Notes: a model not told the origin generated them from the letters alone. 53,398 bases of DNA from Fibrobacter succinogenes (GCA_902776765.1 CACYRP010000020.1:1-53398), one strand, 5' to 3'. Shown: positions 7,746-17,008, counted from the first letter of the stretch. Translations and numbers: made by a program.

Positions 7746-9191
7746 ATGACTAAGATTACCCACATCACCGAACGCCCGGGTTACGCTCCGCGTACTGACA
7801 GCATTTACGTTGCACTCCCCGGCGAACGCTACACCCCGTTTTCACTCGCCAAGAAACTCGGCGCAAAGGCCATTTTCGAATCCGCCAGCTTCGACCACGG
7901 TCGCAGCCGCTATTCGACTTTGATGGTGGACGAAGGTTTTCGCTTGCGCCAGAACGACAAGAACGTGAGCATTGTCGTGGACGGCAAGGAAAGCGAATTT
8001 TTGGCTGAAGGTGATGGCGATATTCTCGACGCACTGCTCAAGATTTCTGCAGAAAACACGGTGCCGCCCAACCAAATTCCGATTCCTTCTTCGGGCGTGG
8101 GCTACCTAGGCTACGAATTCTGCGCCCGTTGCGATACGATCCGCCTTGCCCCGCAGGTAGATGAACTCAACATTCCCGAAGCTGAATTTTTGGTGGGCCA
8201 CATTTACATTGTATTTGACCACTTCACCGAAAAGCTTCACTTGTTCGCACTGAACTACGAAGAACACCAGATTGACCTGAAGGCCGCTATTGAAAAGGTG
8301 AAAGCACGCCTCGCCGACCTGGACTTCAGCTACCTCGCTCCTGAAAAGCAGTACGGCAAGGGCATCACGATGACTGACCTCGAACAGTCCCGCAAGGAAT
8401 ACGTAGAGAAAGTTGCCGCCTTGCAGAAGCACATCGTGGCAGGTAACATTGTGCAGGCAGTGCCTTCCCGCCGCATCCAGTTTGCAAGTGATATCGAGGC
8501 GCTGGACATTTACCGCCGCCTCCGCACGGTGAACCCATCTCCGTACATGTTCTTCTTAGATTACGGCACGCACCAATTCATCGGTGCATCGCCGGAGAGC
8601 TTGATCCGCGTGCGCGAAGGCATTGCCACCATCCACCCGATTGCAGGAACCCGCCGCCGTGGTAAAGATGATGCCGAAGACGAAGCCTTGATGAAGAACT
8701 TGAAGGGCGACCCGAAGGAACGCGCCGAACACTTGATGCTCGTGGACTTGGCCCGTAACGATCTCGGCCGCGTCTGCGATGCCGGTACAGTGGAAACGAC
8801 AAAGTACATGGAATGCGAAAAGTTCAGCCACGTGATTCACTTGGTCTCTGACGTGCAAGGCCGCGTTTCCAAGAACAAGAAGGCCATTGAAGTGCTGCGC
8901 TCCAGCTTCCCGGCAGGTACGGTGAGCGGCGCCCCGAAAATCAGCGCGATCGAAATTCTTTCTGGCCTCGAAAAGGTCAAGCGCCGCTTCTACGCCGGTG
9001 CTGTGGGTTACATGGAATCCGACGGTGACTTGGATTTCTGCATCGCCATCCGTTGCTGCCTCAAGCAGGGCAAGACCATCAGCCTGCAGGCCGGTGGTGG
9101 CATTGTCGCGGCCTCTAACGCCGACCGCGAATTTGAAGAAACGAATGAAAAGCTCGGAGCCATCAGAGCCGTATTGGAGGGGGAGCGATAG
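7746..9191 (+). CDS. trpE: Anthranilate synthase component I
   Basis: This 481-residue enzyme makes anthranilate from chorismate and ammonia or glutamine, together with the TrpG domain encoded next. It shows the chorismate-binding fold signatures: VPSRRIQFASD, GASPESLIR, HPIAGTRRRG and GTVSGAPKISAIE. The N-terminal FESASFDHGRSRYS corresponds to the tryptophan feedback site (the LLES-type motif), so allosteric inhibition by Trp is likely. The length is usual for the family. The ATG at 7746 follows TAGAGGATTAAA, a fair Shine-Dalgarno. Expression is controlled by the leader-peptide attenuator directly upstream. It is followed by fused trpGD after 86 bases that hold a post-stop repeat and a CCTA tract. 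The rest of the pathway is dispersed at 41.2 kb (trpCF) and 48.2 kb (trpBA). Confidence 0.96.
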   Translation: MTKITHITERPGYAPRTDSIYVALPGERYTPFSLAKKLGAKAIFESASFDHGRSRYSTLMVDEGFRLRQNDKNVSIVVDGKESEFLAEGDGDILDALLKISAENTVPPNQIPIPSSGVGYLGYEFCARCDTIRLAPQVDELNIPEAEFLVGHIYIVFDHFTEKLHLFALNYEEHQIDLKAAIEKVKARLADLDFSYLAPEKQYGKGITMTDLEQSRKEYVEKVAALQKHIVAGNIVQAVPSRRIQFASDIEALDIYRRLRTVNPSPYMFFLDYGTHQFIGASPESLIRVREGIATIHPIAGTRRRGKDDAEDEALMKNLKGDPKERAEHLMLVDLARNDLGRVCDAGTVETTKYMECEKFSHVIHLVSDVQGRVSKNKKAIEVLRSSFPAGTVSGAPKISAIEILSGLEKVKRRFYAGAVGYMESDGDLDFCIAIRCCLKQGKTISLQAGGGIVAASNADREFEETNEKLGAIRAVLEGER

Positions 9192-9236
9192 ACGGAAGAA
9201 CGCCCGCAACGGCGGGCTACAGACGAAAGACGAGAG
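9189..9236 (+). repeat. 48-bp post-stop repeat, copy 2
   Basis: It begins at the TAG stop of trpE and reads like copy 1 (5086-5133): an ACGCCCGC/GCGGGC hairpin core, then ACAGACGAAAGACGAGAG. Its length and register to the stop codon are the same as in copy 1. Confidence 0.7.
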
Positions 9237-9241
9237 AAATC

Positions 9242-9276
9242 GCCTATAACCTACAACCTATTACCTAAGACCTAAC
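9242..9276 (+). repeat. CCTA-type degenerate tract before trpGD
   Basis: Five consecutive words of the type CCTAnnA (CCTATAA, CCTACAA, CCTATTA, CCTAAGA, CCTAACT) run right up to the ATG of trpGD, leaving no Shine-Dalgarno. Confidence 0.65.
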
Positions 9277-9277
9277 T

Positions 9278-10873
9278 ATGATTATCATTATCGACAACTA
9301 CGACTCTTTTACTTACAACGTCTATCAGGCGCTTGCAAAAATCACTAACGAAGAAATCCGCGTGCTCCGTAGCCGCGAATGCACCATTGCCGACATCGAA
9401 AAGCTGAATCCGAGCCGCCTTATTGTGAGCCCGGGCCCGGGCCGCCCCGAAGATGCAGGCATCTCCGTGGATGCCATCAAGCACTTTGCAGGCAAGCTCC
9501 CGATTCTCGGCGTGTGCCTCGGTCACCAGGCCATCGGTTATGCCTTCGGCGCAAAGATTGTGCAGGCCAAGTTCATCAAGCACGGCATCGCCGAAGAAAT
9601 CGACCTGGACGGCAAGGGGCTCTTCCGCACCATCGGCAAGAAGAATATCTTCACGCGTTACCACAGCCTGGTCATCGACGAAGCGACGCTCTCTTCTGAT
9701 TTCGAAGTGACCGCACGCGCTACTGACGGCGACATCATGGGCATTCGCCACAAGACGCTCCCGATTGAAGGCGTGCAGTTCCATCCGGAATCTATCGCGA
9801 GTGGCCGCGCCGATGAATTCTTCAAGGCATTCCTCAACTACCGTCGCGAACCGCTCGATGTTCGTGGCATCTTGAACACGCTGACCGCAGGCAAGGACCT
9901 GAGCCGTGAAACCGCCGAAATGTTCATGGAAGACTTGACCGACGGCATCATGGACGAACGCCAGATGGCTGCAATCCTTACCGCACTTTCCAGCAAGGGC
10001 CCTGTTGCCGATGAAATCGCCGGTTGCGCGAAGGTACTCAGCAGCAAAAAGCGCAAGTTCCCCTACAGCGGCGACGAACTCACCGACATCGTGGGTACTG
10101 GTGGCGACGGCAAGGGCAGCTTCAACGTAAGTTCTCTTTCCGGTCTTATTGCCGCCAGCTGTGGCGCAAAGATCGCAAAGCACGGCAACCGCGCTGTCTC
10201 TAGCAAATCCGGTGCCGCCGACTTCTATACCGCGGCAGGCTTCAAGCTGGACATGACTCCGGACAAGGCCGCAAGCGTCATCGACAAGACGAACTTCGTG
10301 TTCCTCATGGCTCCGGTCTACCACAGTGCCATGCGCTTTGCCGGCCCGGTTCGCGGAGCCCTCGGCGTGAAGACCATCATGAACCTGCTCGGCCCCCTCA
10401 CGAACCCGGCCGAAGCCAAGTACCTGATGCTCGGCGTTTACAGCAAGGCAATTTTGGAACCGTTCACCAAGGCAGCAAAGTCCCTCGGCGCCAAGCGCGT
10501 GATGGTCGCCATCTCTGATGACGGCTACGACGAGATTTCTCCGTGCGTCCCGACGACCATTGCAGAAATTTTGGAAGACGGTCAGTATCGCGAATACCGT
10601 ATTGACCCGAAGGAATTCGGCGTCCCAGCGGTAGATCCCGAAGACCTCGCTGGCGGTACAGGCGTGGACAACTTCAACCTCGCTCTCGACGTGCTGAACG
10701 GCAAGGGCCGCCCGGGCATCAAGTACGCTTGCGCATTGAACGCCGGTGCTGCTCTCTACATCAGCAAGAAGGCAGCCTCGCTCCAGGAAGGTTTCGACAA
10801 GGCTATCAAGGCGATGGAAGATGGCTCCGTCTTGAAGAAAATCGAGGAAGTCAAGGTCGCAACGAACAGCTAG
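9278..10873 (+). CDS. trpGD: Anthranilate synthase component II / anthranilate phosphoribosyltransferase fusion
   Basis: This 531-residue fusion catalyses two steps. Residues 1-190 are a class-I glutamine amidotransferase (NYDSFTYNVYQAL; nucleophile in GVCLGHQAIG; His and Glu in VQFHPES) that feeds ammonia to TrpE. Residues from about 197 to 531 are anthranilate phosphoribosyltransferase, with VGTGGDGKGSFNVSS for PRPP binding and KHGNRAVSSKSGAAD. TrpG-TrpD fusions are known in enterobacteria and elsewhere. The ATG directly follows a CCTA-type tract with no Shine-Dalgarno, so translation may be coupled to trpE or use another mechanism. Co-transcription with trpE under the same attenuator is likely, since no terminator separates them. 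The fusion fixes the two activities 1:1. Confidence 0.96.
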   Translation: MIIIIDNYDSFTYNVYQALAKITNEEIRVLRSRECTIADIEKLNPSRLIVSPGPGRPEDAGISVDAIKHFAGKLPILGVCLGHQAIGYAFGAKIVQAKFIKHGIAEEIDLDGKGLFRTIGKKNIFTRYHSLVIDEATLSSDFEVTARATDGDIMGIRHKTLPIEGVQFHPESIASGRADEFFKAFLNYRREPLDVRGILNTLTAGKDLSRETAEMFMEDLTDGIMDERQMAAILTALSSKGPVADEIAGCAKVLSSKKRKFPYSGDELTDIVGTGGDGKGSFNVSSLSGLIAASCGAKIAKHGNRAVSSKSGAADFYTAAGFKLDMTPDKAASVIDKTNFVFLMAPVYHSAMRFAGPVRGALGVKTIMNLLGPLTNPAEAKYLMLGVYSKAILEPFTKAAKSLGAKRVMVAISDDGYDEISPCVPTTIAEILEDGQYREYRIDPKEFGVPAVDPEDLAGGTGVDNFNLALDVLNGKGRPGIKYACALNAGAALYISKKAASLQEGFDKAIKAMEDGSVLKKIEEVKVATNS

Positions 10874-10936
10874 TCAAGACTTTACTGGATCCTTCACCCA
10901 AACGGGTTCAGGATGACAGCGACAATTTAATAATAC

Positions 10937-10970
10937 GAAAAGCGCTCCGTTCTCTCGGGGCGCCTTTTCT
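10937..10970. terminator. Bidirectional terminator between trpGD and the convergent membrane gene
   Basis: CGCTCCG pairs with CGGGGCG (one wobble), extended by AAAAG/CTTTT, with a T run on the plus strand and an A run on the other side. It can serve both convergent genes. Confidence 0.7.
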
Positions 10971-10971
10971 T

Positions 10972-11391
10972 TTACCATCGTTTTTCAATAGCTATCCGTG
11001 CAGCAGAACAAAAGCCAATCGCCGCTACAGCACTCATAACACATTTTTCGAATAACGTTCCCAGGAATTGTTGAACAACACCGAGCAACGATAAAGGCAA
11101 CATTGCAATCAAGAGTACCGAAAGTGCTATTCCCCAAAAGCGATTCAATTTTAACGGAATTATTTTACACGCAATCAAAGTAATCAAAATACAAACAATC
11201 ATAACAACGATGGAAGCTACTGAAATTTGGCAAGCCATTTCATACGATTCAGTCCGTCCACCATTCACCCATTGATAAGGAAGAATTTTTAAAATCACTA
11301 AAACATGCACAATTATATTGACAAAACAAACAGACACATTTACAAAGCCTGTTTTCTTCAAATCAAATTTTCTTATCCACTCCAGCATAAT
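10972..11391 (-). CDS. Hypothetical membrane protein, about four transmembrane segments
   Basis: The protein has 139 residues from the ATG at 11391, which has GGAG six bases upstream; an in-frame TTG at 11403 is less likely. Four hydrophobic stretches are visible: VNVSVCFVNIIVHVLVILKI, SIVVMIVCILITLIACKII, IALSVLLIAMLPLSLLGVV and CVMSAVAAIGFCSAARI. It is therefore probably an inner-membrane protein. I do not recognise a family. It converges on trpGD and lies downstream of the HD gene on the same strand, but a terminator separates the two, so it is probably monocistronic. Confidence 0.6.
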   Translation of the reverse strand: MMLEWIRKFDLKKTGFVNVSVCFVNIIVHVLVILKILPYQWVNGGRTESYEMACQISVASIVVMIVCILITLIACKIIPLKLNRFWGIALSVLLIAMLPLSLLGVVQQFLGTLFEKCVMSAVAAIGFCSAARIAIEKRW

Positions 11392-11401
11392 AGTCTCCAA
11401 C

Positions 11402-11432
11402 AAAAAAAAGGTCTAAGCAACAAAAGCTAGAC
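11402..11432 (-). terminator. Terminator of the HD-domain gene
   Basis: On the minus strand GGTCTAGC pairs with GCTTAGACC around TTTTGTT and ends in eight T (11409-11402). Confidence 0.7.
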
Positions 11433-11491
11433 CACTTAAAAATATAATTTTCTACAATCTGTAAGCAGACAAACTACAAATTTTTATCGCA

Positions 11492-12055
11492 TTACGGTCT
11501 AAAAGTTTTCAGAGCCGCAATGGTTCGAGAAATCAAATCGTTCAGTTCCCAGCCCAGCAAATTCGCACCACGTTCAATGACTTCACGAGAGCACCCTGCC
11601 GCAAACTTGGGCGATTTATACTTTTTCAAAACAGATTTCAGTTCCAGATCTTGCACGCTTTTTGATGGACGCATCAATACGACAGCGCCAATCAAGCCCG
11701 TCAATTCATCAACGGCGTAAAGGACTTTTTCCATTTCATGTTCAGGCTTCACATCGACCGTTATAGACCAGCCGTGACTTGTCGTGGCATGAATCAGTTC
11801 TTCGGAGAGCCCCGCTTCTTGCATGAGTTCACGTTCTTTGATGCAATGCTGTTCGGGCCACTGTTCAAAATCGAGATCGTGCAAAAGCCCAACGATTCCC
11901 CAGAATTCCTCGTCTTCGGCATAACCGAGTTCACGAGCGAAATACCGCATGGTGTTCTCGACAATTTCGCCATGTTCGAGGTGGAATGGATCTGAGTTAT
12001 ATTTTTTGAGGAGTTCCAAGGCTCCTTCGCGTGTAATTCCTGCTGATAATGCCAT
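11492..12055 (-). CDS. HD-domain (HDIG-type) hydrolase
   Basis: The protein has 187 residues from the ATG at 12055. It has the metal-binding HD pattern of the family: H in FHLEHGEIVE (about residue 27), the HD pair in GLLHDLDFEQWPEQH (about 59), a later histidine in TTSHGWS, and a conserved Asp in LYAVDELTGLIGA. Proteins with this HDIG architecture are putative phosphohydrolases of unknown substrate, common in anaerobes. An in-frame TTG at 12079 would add eight residues, but TATATTTTG just upstream of 12055 looks like the -7 box, so the mRNA may be nearly leaderless. The gene is divergent from aprA, and the 140-bp gap contains the first sulfur-type promoter on the other strand. Confidence 0.8.
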   Translation of the reverse strand: MALSAGITREGALELLKKYNSDPFHLEHGEIVENTMRYFARELGYAEDEEFWGIVGLLHDLDFEQWPEQHCIKERELMQEAGLSEELIHATTSHGWSITVDVKPEHEMEKVLYAVDELTGLIGAVVLMRPSKSVQDLELKSVLKKYKSPKFAAGCSREVIERGANLLGWELNDLISRTIAALKTFRP

Positions 12056-12134
12056 GTGCCAAAATATAACATTTTCCAATCAGCAACGGAAGTGATTTCT
12101 TAATACAATTTTTTTATCAATAGCGATATGAATT

Positions 12135-12172
12135 AAGTATTGGACGTTTGAAAAAGAGCGTTCTATATTTGC
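12135..12172 (+). promoter_or_regulatory. Sulfur-regulon promoter element 1 (aprAB-cysDN)
   Basis: AAGTATTGGAC, then 14 bases, then GTTCTATATTTGC. TATTGGAC is at 12138-12145 and GTTCTATA at 12160-12167. TTGGAC and TATATTTG act as -33 and -7 boxes; the extra conserved AGTA and GTTC bases suggest an operator. Confidence 0.75.
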
Positions 12173-12196
12173 GGAACCCGAAAATGTGGAGGCGCT

Positions 12197-13960
12197 GTGA
12201 AAATAGAACGGATAAAAACAGATTTGCTGATTATCGGCGGCGGGACGGCTGGTTGCTACGCCGCGATTACAGCCGCACAAAATGAGCTGCAAGATGCCGC
12301 GGGCAGCAAAGGTGCAAACCTCAAAATTCTCATCGTCGAAAAAGCAAATATCAAACGAAGTGGTTGCCTCGCGGCAGGCGTAAATGCATTGAATGCCTAC
12401 ATTACCGAAGGCCACACGCCCAAAGATTACGTGGAATACGCGAAGAAAGATGCCGATGGGATTGTTCGTGAAGATTTACTTTATTCTATATCCGAAAAAT
12501 TTAACGATGTCACAGCGCACTTGGAAAAGCTGGGACTTGTCATCTTGAAAGACAAGGACGGCAAATATGTGACGCGCGGAAATCGCAACATCAAAATCAA
12601 CGGCGAAAACATCAAGCCGATTTTGGCTAATGCAGTTAAGAAGCTCCCCAATGTGACCGTTTTGAATCACGTCAACATTTTTGATTTTTCCGTTCACAAT
12701 AACAAGATTGATGGCGCATACGGTTTTGGAATCGAGAACGATACATTCTACGCTATCGAAGCGGACGCCGTCATTATCGCCACAGGTGGTGCCGCAGGGC
12801 TTTACCGCCCGAACAATCCGGGATTTTCGCGCCATAAGATGTGGTATCCGCCATTCAATACGGGCGCAGGTTACGCCATGGGAATCCGCCACGGAGCCGA
12901 GATGACAACCTTCGAGATGCGTTTTATCGCACTGCGTTGCAAAGATACAATCGCACCGACAGGAACACTCGCGCAGGGTGTGGGCGCAAAGCAGGTGAAT
13001 TCCCTCGGCGAAGTTTACGAAACAAAGTACGGGATTTCCACCTCGGAACGCGTTTACGGAACGGTCGCTGAAAATCTGGAAGGCCGCGGACCATGCTATT
13101 TAAGGACGATCGGAATTTCTGCCGAACAGGAAGAATCGCTTTTGAAGGCCTACCTGAATATGGCTCCGTCGCAAACCATCCGCTGGCTTGAAAATGAAAC
13201 GCCTTCGAAGGCGAATGTCGAAATCGAAGGCACGGAGCCGTATATCGTAGGCGGCCACACAGCAAGCGGTTACTGGGTCGATACCAAACGCGCAACAACC
13301 ATCGAGGGGCTTTACGCCGCAGGCGATGTTGCAGGTGGATGCCCGCAAAAGTATGTGACGGGCGCACTTGCCGAAGGCGAAATTGCAGCGAAATCGGCGG
13401 TGGAATATATAAAGGCTTCATCGGCCCTTCGGCTAGCTCAGGGACCTGATGCACGATTTAAGGTTGCTGAGCCTGCCGAAGCAACCATCAAAGATGCAGA
13501 AATTGCACGACATTTTGCAGAAATTGAATCGTATTTATCGCAGAAAAACTCGCTGTACACAACAGAGCAACTTGAAGAAGCGATGCAATTCGTAATGGAC
13601 GAATATGCAGGCGGAATCACGACAGGCTACGGCTATACCGAAAAGCAACTCAATATCGCCAAAGAAAAAATTGACGAAATCGAGAGCCTTACAGACAAAC
13701 TTAGCGCAACCGATTTGCAAGAAGTCATGTACATCTACGAACTCAAGGAACGCCTCACAGTCTGCAAGAGCGTCATTGCTCATCTCGCTACGCGTCACGA
13801 AACACGTTGGCACAGTTTTGCTGAGAACCTAGACTACCCTGAAAAAGACAACATTCATTGGCGAAAGTACGTGAATTCCCGTTTAGTCAATGGTGAAATC
13901 AAGACATTCACTCGCGAACTTACCGCAGAAGGGCAAAAGAATTATGAGCATCAACATTGA
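12197..13960 (+). CDS. aprA: Adenylylsulfate reductase, alpha subunit (assimilatory type)
   Basis: This 587-residue flavoprotein of the fumarate reductase/AprA family reduces APS to sulfite and AMP using electrons from AprB. The N-terminus has the FAD-binding GGGTAGCYAA (residues 14-23), and the capping region carries RHKMWYPPFNTGAGYAMG and YIVGGHTASGYWVD. The C-terminal part has the AprA helical region with TRHETRWHSF. No dissimilatory partner (Qmo, DsrAB) is in the window, and the gene sits with cysDN and sulfate uptake genes, so an assimilatory role is inferred. Residues about 409-430 are encoded by a pair of REP-like palindromes inserted in frame (13425-13486). The GTG start at 12197 follows a GGAGG. 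aprB overlaps its 3' end. Confidence 0.9.
   Translation: MKIERIKTDLLIIGGGTAGCYAAITAAQNELQDAAGSKGANLKILIVEKANIKRSGCLAAGVNALNAYITEGHTPKDYVEYAKKDADGIVREDLLYSISEKFNDVTAHLEKLGLVILKDKDGKYVTRGNRNIKINGENIKPILANAVKKLPNVTVLNHVNIFDFSVHNNKIDGAYGFGIENDTFYAIEADAVIIATGGAAGLYRPNNPGFSRHKMWYPPFNTGAGYAMGIRHGAEMTTFEMRFIALRCKDTIAPTGTLAQGVGAKQVNSLGEVYETKYGISTSERVYGTVAENLEGRGPCYLRTIGISAEQEESLLKAYLNMAPSQTIRWLENETPSKANVEIEGTEPYIVGGHTASGYWVDTKRATTIEGLYAAGDVAGGCPQKYVTGALAEGEIAAKSAVEYIKASSALRLAQGPDARFKVAEPAEATIKDAEIARHFAEIESYLSQKNSLYTTEQLEEAMQFVMDEYAGGITTGYGYTEKQLNIAKEKIDEIESLTDKLSATDLQEVMYIYELKERLTVCKSVIAHLATRHETRWHSFAENLDYPEKDNIHWRKYVNSRLVNGEIKTFTRELTAEGQKNYEHQH
13425..13486 (+). repeat. REP-like palindrome pair inside aprA
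   Basis: CCCTTCGGCTAGCTCAGGG (13425-13443) and GGTTGC-TGAGCCTGCCGAA-GCAACC (13462-13486) are inversely oriented units, each with complementary flanks (CCC/GGG; GGTTGC/GCAACC). They encode SALRLAQGPDAR followed by FKVAEPAEAT in the aprA frame. Confidence 0.8.
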
Positions 13961-14258
13961 TCCAAACATTTGCATCGGCTGCGGAAGATGTCACGACGTT
14001 TGCCCCGGCACGCTGATCAAGATCAACGAACAAAAAAAAGCCTATATCAAGTACCCCAAAGATTGCTGGGGTTGCACTTCATGTATCAAGGAGTGCCCCG
14101 TTCACGCCATCCAATTTTTCCTAGGCGAAGATATTGGCGGCAAGGGCAGCAAGGTGCACACCGAAAAAGTCAATGGACTCATCCGCTGGATTGTGGAATT
14201 TCCCGACGGAAGCGTAAAGCACATTGACATAGACCCAAAAGAATCCAACAAATACTAG
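13944..14258 (+). CDS. aprB: Adenylylsulfate reductase, beta subunit (ferredoxin-like)
   Basis: This 104-residue protein has two 4Fe-4S motifs, [13 protein letters not shown] (about residue 10) and [12 protein letters not shown] (about 42), followed by the short tail that wraps AprA. It passes electrons from ferredoxin or another donor to the AprA flavin. The ATG at 13944 overlaps the aprA stop by 17 bases, indicating translational coupling. An ATG-equivalent further upstream in the same frame (13890) would add 18 residues with no homology and is rejected. It belongs to the aprA-aprB-cysD-cysN operon. Confidence 0.92.
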   Translation: MSINIDPNICIGCGRCHDVCPGTLIKINEQKKAYIKYPKDCWGCTSCIKECPVHAIQFFLGEDIGGKGSKVHTEKVNGLIRWIVEFPDGSVKHIDIDPKESNKY

Positions 14259-14268
14259 GAGTTTCACA

Positions 14269-15168
14269 GTGAGCGAATTTTCACACCTCGACGAGCTGGA
14301 AGCCGAAGCCATCTACATCATCCGCGAAGTCGCCGCCGAATGCGAAAAGCCGGTTATGTTGTATTCGATTGGCAAGGACAGTTCCGTCATGTTGCATTTG
14401 GCTATGAAGGCCTTTTACCCTGAAAAGCCACCTTTCCCGTTCTTGCACGTAAACACCACGTGGAAGTTCCGCGAAATGATCGAGTTCCGCGACAACACCG
14501 CAAAAAAACTTGGCATCGAAATGCTGGAATACATTAACCAAGATGGTGTCAAGCAAGGCATCAACCCGTTCGATCACGGTTCGGCCTACACCGACATCAT
14601 GAAGACGCAAGCTTTGAAGCAGGCTCTGAACAAATACGGCTTTACAGCAGCATTTGGCGGTGGACGCCGCGACGAAGAAAAGTCCCGAGCCAAGGAACGC
14701 ATTTTCTCGTTCCGCAATTCCGCGCACGCCTGGGATCCGAAAAACCAGCGCCCTGAAATGTGGAAACTTTACAACACAAAAATCAACAAGGGCGAAAGCA
14801 TCCGCGTTTTTCCGATTTCGAACTGGACCGAAAAAGACATTTGGCAATACATCAAGCGCGAAAAAATTGACATCGTTCCGCTGTACTTTGCAGCGCCGCG
14901 CCCGGTTGTGGTACGCGACGGCAACATCATCATGGTCGATGACGAACGTTTTCCGCTTCGCGAAGGCGAAACGCCCGAAATTAAGTCGGTACGTTTCCGC
15001 ACGCTCGGCTGCTACCCGCTCACTGGCGGCGTCGAATCGACCGCCACTACGCTTGACGAAATCATCGACGAAACATTAAGCGCAGTCTCTTCGGAAAGAA
15101 CTTCGCGCGTGATTGACAACGAAGCCGCCGGCAGCATGGAACGCCGCAAGAGGGAGGGATATTTCTAA
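14269..15168 (+). CDS. cysD: Sulfate adenylyltransferase, small subunit
   Basis: This 299-residue PP-loop ATP sulfurylase subunit makes APS from ATP and sulfate with CysN. The PP-loop reads [18 protein letters not shown] (about residue 35). [20 protein letters not shown] and the late segment [14 protein letters not shown] are typical of CysD. It starts at GTG 14269 after TAGGAG, 10 bases after aprB. Its stop codon overlaps the cysN start by one base. There is no cysC (APS kinase), which fits the direct APS-reduction route through AprAB. Confidence 0.95.
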   Translation: MSEFSHLDELEAEAIYIIREVAAECEKPVMLYSIGKDSSVMLHLAMKAFYPEKPPFPFLHVNTTWKFREMIEFRDNTAKKLGIEMLEYINQDGVKQGINPFDHGSAYTDIMKTQALKQALNKYGFTAAFGGGRRDEEKSRAKERIFSFRNSAHAWDPKNQRPEMWKLYNTKINKGESIRVFPISNWTEKDIWQYIKREKIDIVPLYFAAPRPVVVRDGNIIMVDDERFPLREGETPEIKSVRFRTLGCYPLTGGVESTATTLDEIIDETLSAVSSERTSRVIDNEAAGSMERRKREGYF

Positions 15169-16853
15169 TGAAAGGTTTGTTGAAGTTTATTACATGCGGC
15201 AGTGTGGACGACGGAAAATCTACACTCATCGGCCACATTCTTTACGATTCCAAGCTGCTTTATGCTGACCAGGAAAAGGCTCTGGAGCTTGACAGTAAAG
15301 TCGGTAGTCGCAGCGGTAAAATTGACTACTCCCTTTTGCTGGACGGCCTGATGGCCGAACGCGAGCAGGGAATTACCATCGATGTCGCGTACCGCTATTT
15401 TACGACAGATAACCGCAGTTTCATTGTGGCGGATACGCCGGGGCACGAGGAATACACCCGCAACATGGCCGTGGGCGCATCTTTTGCCGACCTCGCAGTG
15501 ATTCTCGTAGATGCATCGCAAGGCGTTCTCGTACAGACGCGTAGACACGCCCGCATTTGCAGGCTGATGGGTATTCGCCACTTTGTCTTTGCCGTGAACA
15601 AGATGGATCTTGTGGGCTACAGCGAAGATGTATTCAACAAAATCAAGGTACAAATCGCAGAACTTGCACAGACTCATTCCCTGAGCAACATACAAGTTAT
15701 TCCGCTTTCGGCAACAGAAGGCGACAACGTTACCATCAAATCGAAAAACATTGCATGGTATCAAGGTCCTGCATTACTTGAATACCTTGAAAATGTCGAT
15801 ACATCAAGCTCTGCACTAGAAAAGGGATTTTACATGCCCGTGCAGCGCGTGAGCCGCCCCGACCGTACATTCCGCGGATTCCAAGGACAAATTGAATCTG
15901 GAACGATTCGCGTCGGAGACGTCATCAAGTCTCTTCCGAGCTACGAGAAAGCATCCGTCAAAAGCATTCTCTACACAAACAAGAATGTCGAAGAAGCACA
16001 CGCTGGCGAGCCAGTCACAATTTCGCTTGACCGAGAAGTTGATGTATCGAGAGGTTGCGTACTCGCTAGGGATGCAAGCATCGGTAGCTACAAGAAAATC
16101 AAGGCGTCACTTTTGTGGATGGATGACGAGCCGCTTTCGCTAGGCAAAGATTACCTCGTCAAAATCGGGACAAAAATTATTCCCGGAACGCTCACAAAAA
16201 TTGACTACGCCATTGAGGTGAACACGGGCACACACTTGGAAGTGGAAAGTATTTCCAAGAACGGAATTGCCGTCTGCGAACTCGTTTTTGCCGAAGCCAT
16301 TGTCGTTGATCTTTTCGAAAAGCACAAGACGCTCGGCGAACTCATTCTCATTGACATCGTAACGCATGCAACAGCCGCTTGCGGCGTTGTTGAAGGGCTC
16401 TACGAAAAGCAACTTCAATCCAACGAAAAGGCAGCCTTTGTGCAAGGCGAGCGCCATGGTCGAGGAGAAATTTTTGAAGAATTTTTCTACGATACAGCAA
16501 CGCTCTCTGTCGTAAAACAGCAACCCGTAAAGCAACACTACACGGTTGGCGACGAAATTCCCACCACAGGCGAAAGCTACCACTACCCCGATGATTTTGA
16601 TATCATCATTTTGCGAGACAGTATCGCCGTCAAGGTTCGTGGCAAGCGCATCGCGGAAATCACCACGGCAGAGGAATACCACTACGGAAACGTTCCCGTC
16701 ATCAATGGACGCGGCTTTGAAATCAAGGTCCATTCCGATGAAGACGTGAAGCAGCTGCTCAACGAATACGAAAAAGCAGGTATCGCAGGTCGTGAAGAAT
16801 TCTTCCGCAAGTGGGCTTCATTCGACACTTATCGCAAAGTCGTATTGCATTAA
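15168..16853 (+). CDS. cysN: Sulfate adenylyltransferase, large (GTPase) subunit
   Basis: This 561-residue EF-Tu-like GTPase couples GTP hydrolysis to APS synthesis with CysD. It shows GSVDDGKSTLIGH (P-loop, about residue 11), the switch motif DTPGHEEYTRNM and NKMD. Beta-barrel domains 2 and 3 follow. The final ~120 residues, beyond the usual CysN length, do not look like APS kinase: no second P-loop is visible there. The C-terminal extension (about 430-561) is an unrecognised small domain. The ATG overlaps the cysD stop (TAATG), so translation is coupled. A strong terminator follows. Confidence 0.93.
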   Translation: MKGLLKFITCGSVDDGKSTLIGHILYDSKLLYADQEKALELDSKVGSRSGKIDYSLLLDGLMAEREQGITIDVAYRYFTTDNRSFIVADTPGHEEYTRNMAVGASFADLAVILVDASQGVLVQTRRHARICRLMGIRHFVFAVNKMDLVGYSEDVFNKIKVQIAELAQTHSLSNIQVIPLSATEGDNVTIKSKNIAWYQGPALLEYLENVDTSSSALEKGFYMPVQRVSRPDRTFRGFQGQIESGTIRVGDVIKSLPSYEKASVKSILYTNKNVEEAHAGEPVTISLDREVDVSRGCVLARDASIGSYKKIKASLLWMDDEPLSLGKDYLVKIGTKIIPGTLTKIDYAIEVNTGTHLEVESISKNGIAVCELVFAEAIVVDLFEKHKTLGELILIDIVTHATAACGVVEGLYEKQLQSNEKAAFVQGERHGRGEIFEEFFYDTATLSVVKQQPVKQHYTVGDEIPTTGESYHYPDDFDIIILRDSIAVKVRGKRIAEITTAEEYHYGNVPVINGRGFEIKVHSDEDVKQLLNEYEKAGIAGREEFFRKWASFDTYRKVVLH

Positions 16854-16873
16854 CATTTTTGTATATAGTACCT

Positions 16874-16918
16874 AACGCCATTCTTTGGTTACACTCCTCA
16901 GAATGGCGTTTCTTTTTC
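16874..16918 (+). terminator. Terminator of the aprAB-cysDN operon
   Basis: AACGCCATTCT (16874-16884) pairs perfectly with AGAATGGCGTT (16900-16910), followed by TCTTTTT. Confidence 0.85.
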
Positions 16919-17008
16919 GCGCACGTAATTTACTTTATATTTGTTTTAACAAATAAATTCTAATTAATTTACAATAATAACAAAAATCAATAACTCCGCA
17001 TAAAAATT

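Noticed and set aside
12135..12172. ECF-sigma promoter reading of the sulfur element (GGAC ... CGTTC)
   Set aside because: The spacing between GGAC and CGTTC is shorter than in ECF promoters, and TTG/TAnnTTTG boxes already explain core recognition. It is kept only as an alternative in the finding.
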